The notes under the pieces were generated by a model. The model had not been told where the DNA came from. It was given only the letters and a program-made list of their open reading frames with translations, and did no database searches. The translations under genes and the position numbers were made by a program. Below, piece after piece: positions 16,596-19,477 of a stretch of DNA of 19,477 nt. The stretch comes from Euryarchaeota archaeon UBA557 (GTDB lineage Archaea > Thermoplasmatota > Poseidoniia > Poseidoniales > Thalassarchaeaceae): positions 283,611 to 303,087 of the forward strand of contig DARI01000002.1 of assembly GCA_002503285.1 (NCBI GenBank), written 5' to 3'. Within the stretch, counting starts at the first letter, position 1. The number at the start of each line of letters is the position of its first letter.

Positions 16596-16879
16596 TAATA
16601 ATCTGCCTCCTGAATTTTACGTCTTGTAAGCATTACGCCGAACTGGACAACTAACATGACTGAACCTAGATAAACTAAAATTTGGATAGCCGCTAACATC
16701 TCTGCGCCTGCTAATACAAAAACACCCGCTACTGCAATAAATGTCAACATAAGAGAAAGTAAAGAGTGCGCTACTCGCTTTGAAAAAACACAACCTATAG
16801 CCCCTGCTATTGCTAATAAAGCCATTACTACGAAAACAATAGCTTGAAAATCCAATGTGGCGATAAATTGTATTAGCAA
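16595..16879 (-). CDS. nuoJ1: NADH-quinone oxidoreductase subunit J, N-terminal half
   Basis: Covers the first three NuoJ helices in 94 aa. The diagnostic third helix is seen as FVLAGAEMLAAIQILVYLGSVMLVVQFGVML (about 53-83), carrying the EMLAAIQILVYLGSV segment whose helix rotation is important in complex I coupling. The start is TTG at 16879, two bases after the nuoI stop, with GGAGG eight bases upstream formed by the last codons of nuoI; no ATG fits. The gene ends in TAATG, overlapping the C-half gene by one base. Confidence 0.93.
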   Translation of the reverse strand: MLIQFIATLDFQAIVFVVMALLAIAGAIGCVFSKRVAHSLLSLMLTFIAVAGVFVLAGAEMLAAIQILVYLGSVMLVVQFGVMLTRRKIQEADY

Positions 16880-16881
16880 AA

Positions 16882-17853
16882 TTAAGCCTCCAATTTAGCA
16901 GCTTTCTTTGCACGCTTTTTTTTCTCTTTCTCCGCCCTCTTGGCAAGTTCCATATCAACTCGTTCTTGGTGAACAGCTGGTAAAAGACGAGTTCGGCTGG
17001 CGTCCATCCATAATTGCTCTCTAGTATACCCCGTCATGCCATCATATTCATTTGTCATGAAAAAGGATTCGAATGGACATGCTTCAGCGCACAAACCACA
17101 AAACATACATCTTCCTAAGTCTATTCTGCCTGAGACGATATCTTGTTCTGCGGGCCTTAATATTGTGGAATCTACTTCTTCTACACCAGATCCATCTTGC
17201 CAACGGACTGTGGCAGTAGTGCCAGTAATATCAATAATTTCAGCGAAGTCATACTGTTGGGGGGGATCTTTGTGAGCATGTATGAGATCAAATTCTTCTT
17301 CTATTTGTTTGAAGTTTTCTTTTTCTCGAGCTGCTAATCCGCCAACCTCCAATTCACTTCCATACCCATGCCATTCATCACCTTCATTGGTCGTATCAAG
17401 TACATTTACTCTCGTTTCACTCGTCATATGTAGGCAATCGTTAGGACAGGCACGCACGCATGCTTTGCATGCAGTACATGTTTCCCATACAATTCCGATT
17501 CGACCATTATAATTTCCTGGAACAAATAACCATGGTTCCATGTCTTCAAGTCTTTCATACGGATACATGATTGTAACCGGGCGTTCCAAGAATGGTAATG
17601 CAGGAGATGATTCTCTATCTGCAGCATACACATGTCCTGCAGAGGGGTGATTTTCTCCAACTCTTTGCAATGTAAATTCATCCATCATATTTCTTCTCTG
17701 ATTGTGATAACTATTTCTTAGGAATTTGGCTTTACCTACATAAGGAATAGTTCGTAATGCAGTCTTCAATGTAATCCACATAGGCCTAATTACAAGATTA
17801 CGGAAATTAGGCGTTGCATGTGGGTGACCTGTATTATAATCTGGATTATTGAT
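16882..17853 (-). CDS. nuoI: NADH-quinone oxidoreductase subunit I with large insertion between its 4Fe-4S motifs
   Basis: Iron-sulfur subunit carrying clusters N6a/N6b toward quinone. Counting from the ATG at 17781, the first motif is CTACKACVRACP (Cys102, 105, 108, 112) and the second CMFCGLCAEACP (Cys225, 228, 231, 235). Normally about 28 residues separate them; here 112 do, so about 85 residues are extra. The N-terminal membrane-surface helix (WITLKTALRTI) and the RPVTIMYPYE segment (67-76) are normal. A lysine/alanine-rich charged tail (276-299) ends the protein. The frame continues open 24 codons upstream of that ATG, encoding a plausible NuoI leader with RNLVIRP just before the helix. 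A perfect AGGAGGTGA precedes ATC at 17851-17853, which overlaps the nuoH stop. I take that as the probable start; if only ATG is used, the gene begins at 17781 with no ribosome site. Confidence 0.92.
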   Translation of the reverse strand: MNNPDYNTGHPHATPNFRNLVIRPMWITLKTALRTIPYVGKAKFLRNSYHNQRRNMMDEFTLQRVGENHPSAGHVYAADRESSPALPFLERPVTIMYPYERLEDMEPWLFVPGNYNGRIGIVWETCTACKACVRACPNDCLHMTSETRVNVLDTTNEGDEWHGYGSELEVGGLAAREKENFKQIEEEFDLIHAHKDPPQQYDFAEIIDITGTTATVRWQDGSGVEEVDSTILRPAEQDIVSGRIDLGRCMFCGLCAEACPFESFFMTNEYDGMTGYTREQLWMDASRTRLLPAVHQERVDMELAKRAEKEKKKRAKKAAKLEA

Positions 17854-19361
17854 TATTTCACCTCCTGTTTTCTTTGATTACCCGGATATGCTTTGGATAA
17901 TGCCTGAGTACTATATGGGCGACGAGATTGTGCTAAGGCTTCTTCATCTTCATCTATTGCATATATTACAAAGAAGAATATTGCAATTAATGTTAATAAT
18001 GGTGCAGTCCAAATTGGCCATCCAGAATCGGTCCAAACTTCAAGACGCAGGAATGTTGCTATTACAAGATTTACAATAGAAAGTGGAAGAAGATATAACC
18101 ATCCAAATTCTAATATTTGATCTGTTCGAATTCGATGTAAAGACGCTCTGATCCAAACAAAAAATGCGAATAGAATCCAAGCTTTCAATAAAACCACCAC
18201 TAAACCAGGAATTACCATAAATACTGTTTCAAATGCAATTCCTACTAGAGGGAGTGATGATAAGAAATCTTGAAAAGGAAATTCCCATCCACCTAAGAAA
18301 AACATTGCAAAAAGAATACAAGCAGCATAAGCCCTCATCATTTCTCCAGCAAACATGAGTCCCCACCTTATTCCACCATATTCAGTCCACCAACCTTCAA
18401 CTAATTCGGCTTCTGCTTCTGGCATATCAAATGGGATACGTTCGACCTCCGCGATCATTGTTACTAGGAATAATACCGCACCCAATGGTAATATGAAAAT
18501 ATTCCAAGTGTCAGAGGTTTCAATTTGAAAATCAATAATTTCTAAAATATTGAATGAGCCACTGATGACTGCGATACTGAGAACTGTAATTAATAATGGA
18601 ATTTCATATGCAGTTAATTGGGCAGCAGAGCGCATTCCACCAATTAAAGTGTATTTATTATTTGATGCCCATCCTGCAAAGAAGACGCCTAAAGGTGCGA
18701 CACCAAATATCGCCATCATGAATATTAGAGATAATTCTGGATTAGCGGCCCATATATGCGGGCCAAATGGTACAAATGCAAATACCATGATAGTAGTTGA
18801 AATTATAATTACTGGTGCTACTTCAAAGACCAATTTGTCAGCCTTATCGGGAATCATATGTTCTTTTGTTGCAAATTTCATAAAATCTGCTAATGCTTGA
18901 AAGAAGCCAGGAAATAAAAACCATATTCCATGATATCCACGATTATTTACTCTAGCAATGGTTTCTTCTGGATGTTCGTTACCGAAGGATTGATTTAATT
19001 TTTTATTTGCAAACCCAATAGGTCCACCTAACCCCATGGGTAACTTATTCCACCAATCTCCAGCAGTTGCATTCCCCTCGCCTATCCATAGACTACGGAG
19101 TGAGGTCGTTGCTCCAATTCTATCCATTAGGCGGCCAATAAATTTACGTTCAATATATGGAACTACCATAAGAGTGAGCATCATAACAGCGAAAACTACT
19201 GTACACATTATTGTAGCAATAAAAAATAGTTCCAATGCAGGTTGGATAGTTGCAAATTCAGTTTGAACTGATTCAGGCAATAAATCATGAGTAGTATCCA
19301 TAGACCATCCAATAATGGATTCGGTCCAGCCACGGATATTCAGCCAATCACTACTTGCCAT
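17853..19361 (-). CDS. nuoH: NADH-quinone oxidoreductase subunit H with extended first loop
   Basis: Membrane subunit that forms the quinone channel with NuoB/D. It is 502 aa, against roughly 325-350 usually. Recognised: PYIERKFIGRL after the first helix (68-78), FQALADFMKFATKE (154-167), GGMRSAAQLTAYEIPL (241-256), the quinone-site loop EVERIPFDMPEAEAELVEG (305-323), and WIRASLHRIRTDQILEFGW (403-421), where the usual proline of ...LPR... is His409. About 40 extra residues precede the first helix, and about 60 are inserted between RIG (81-83) and FQALAD. A frame from TTG at 19397 exists, but the ATG at 19361 has AGGTGA five bases upstream and overlaps no coding sequence, so I choose it. The final codons, CAG GAG GTG, supply the ribosome site of nuoI. 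Confidence 0.95.
   Translation of the reverse strand: MASSDWLNIRGWTESIIGWSMDTTHDLLPESVQTEFATIQPALELFFIATIMCTVVFAVMMLTLMVVPYIERKFIGRLMDRIGATTSLRSLWIGEGNATAGDWWNKLPMGLGGPIGFANKKLNQSFGNEHPEETIARVNNRGYHGIWFLFPGFFQALADFMKFATKEHMIPDKADKLVFEVAPVIIISTTIMVFAFVPFGPHIWAANPELSLIFMMAIFGVAPLGVFFAGWASNNKYTLIGGMRSAAQLTAYEIPLLITVLSIAVISGSFNILEIIDFQIETSDTWNIFILPLGAVLFLVTMIAEVERIPFDMPEAEAELVEGWWTEYGGIRWGLMFAGEMMRAYAACILFAMFFLGGWEFPFQDFLSSLPLVGIAFETVFMVIPGLVVVLLKAWILFAFFVWIRASLHRIRTDQILEFGWLYLLPLSIVNLVIATFLRLEVWTDSGWPIWTAPLLTLIAIFFFVIYAIDEDEEALAQSRRPYSTQALSKAYPGNQRKQEVK
17858..17866 (-). promoter_or_regulatory. Perfect Shine-Dalgarno for nuoI, followed by ATC
   Basis: Reads AGGAGGTGA on the minus strand. Six bases after GGAGGT the codon in the nuoI frame is ATC (17851-17853), sharing one base with the nuoH TAA stop, so the junction reads TAATC where TAATG would be expected. 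No ATG, GTG or TTG lies in this frame between the site and the ATG at 17781, 72 bases further on. Confidence 0.7.
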
Positions 19362-19365
19362 AAAA

Positions 19366-19371
19366 TCACCT
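19366..19371 (-). promoter_or_regulatory. Shine-Dalgarno of nuoH, overlapping the nuoD stop
   Basis: Reads AGGTGA on the minus strand, the TGA being the nuoD stop codon, four bases before the nuoH ATG. It decides the nuoH start in favour of ATG 19361 over the upstream TTG at 19397. Confidence 0.75.
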
Positions 19372-19477
19372 ATCTGTTTCTCCAATGCATGGATCAAAGG
19401 AACCCATAATTGCAGGAATATCTGCTACTTTGTAACCTATCATACATTTGGATGCATATGGAATTGTAATAAATATT
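19366..19477 (-). CDS. nuoD: NADH-quinone oxidoreductase subunit D, C-terminal 36 residues only (window edge)
   Basis: A short open frame entering from the right edge ends at TGA 19366-19368. Its last residues, YKVADIPAIMGSFDPCIGETDR, match the highly conserved NuoD/49-kDa subunit C-terminus (pattern: K-x-AD-I-x-A-I-x-G-S-x-D-x-x-x-GE-x-DR). The terminal DR lies at the quinone site in known complex I structures. The start and most of the gene lie outside the window. The stop is four bases before the nuoH ATG and forms part of its ribosome site, giving the usual nuoD-nuoH order. It may be a separate nuoD or the end of a nuoCD fusion; that cannot be told here. Confidence 0.88.
   Translation of the reverse strand, partial: IFITIPYASKCMIGYKVADIPAIMGSFDPCIGETDR

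Noticed and set aside
16242..16879. NuoJ split as a frameshifted pseudogene
   Set aside because: Both halves have ribosome sites and a clean TAATG junction, and split NuoJ/FpoJ is known in other archaea.
16617..16958. 113-codon minus-strand frame overlapping nuoJ1 and the nuoI tail
   Set aside because: Wrong frame of two recognised genes; the translation is rich in Arg/Ser/Phe without family resemblance.
19362..19397. TTG start extending NuoH by 12 residues
   Set aside because: These bases encode the conserved C-terminus of NuoD in another frame, and the ATG at 19361 has its own AGGTGA ribosome site.

Overview
The window looks like an archaeal chromosome segment. The bacterial-looking catabolic genes sit beside an archaeal core: the aIF1A / RIO1 kinase / Dim2-like KH triad, a DUF63 membrane protein, a presenilin-type archaeal protease, and a complex I with NuoJ split into two genes. 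The AT-rich, very compact layout and this gene mix suggest a Thermoplasmatota-like marine archaeon (marine group II/III type). That placement is inference from gene content only. Every gene interval is accounted for, no gene-free stretch reaches 300 bases, and I see no rRNA, tRNA, CRISPR array, IS element or long repeat.

Layout. Positions 1-831 (+) hold the 3' part of a presenilin-family intramembrane aspartyl protease, and 885-2165 (+) holds serS. Everything else is on the minus strand and reads right to left. From 6716 down to 2167 is a methylcrotonyl-CoA carboxylase / methylglutaconyl-CoA hydratase operon in the order carboxyltransferase beta, hydratase, biotin carboxylase, biotin carrier. 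This matches the liuB-liuC-liuD order of bacterial leucine catabolism, with the alpha subunit divided by one in-frame TGA. It converges on serS with one base between the stop codons. From 10286 down to 6782 lie aIF1A, RIO1, the KH protein and a DUF63 membrane protein. From the right edge down to 10337 runs a complex I operon: nuoD (last 36 codons only), nuoH, nuoI, nuoJ N-half, nuoJ C-half, nuoK, nuoL, nuoM, nuoN, with junctions that overlap or lie a few bases apart.

How the genes work together. The Nuo proteins form the whole membrane arm (H, J, K, L, M, N), the NuoI iron-sulfur wire, and the end of the quinone-site subunit NuoD. Together they make a proton-pumping respiratory complex I whose electron-input genes lie outside the window, if they exist. 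The carboxylase/hydratase genes would convert 3-methylcrotonyl-CoA to 3-methylglutaconyl-CoA and then HMG-CoA, feeding acetyl-CoA and electrons to respiration. aIF1A, RIO1 and Dim2 act in translation initiation and small-subunit ribosome maturation, and SerRS charges tRNA-Ser.

Most notable: NuoI carries an extra segment of about 85 residues between its two 4Fe-4S motifs, and NuoH carries about 60 extra residues in the loop before the conserved Q-A-D helix. These two subunits are neighbours at the quinone site in known complex I structures. nuoI has a perfect Shine-Dalgarno followed not by ATG but by ATC overlapping the nuoH stop, and nuoN shows a similar arrangement with ATA. The split carboxylase alpha subunit and the eukaryote-like acidic tail of aIF1A also deserve a look.
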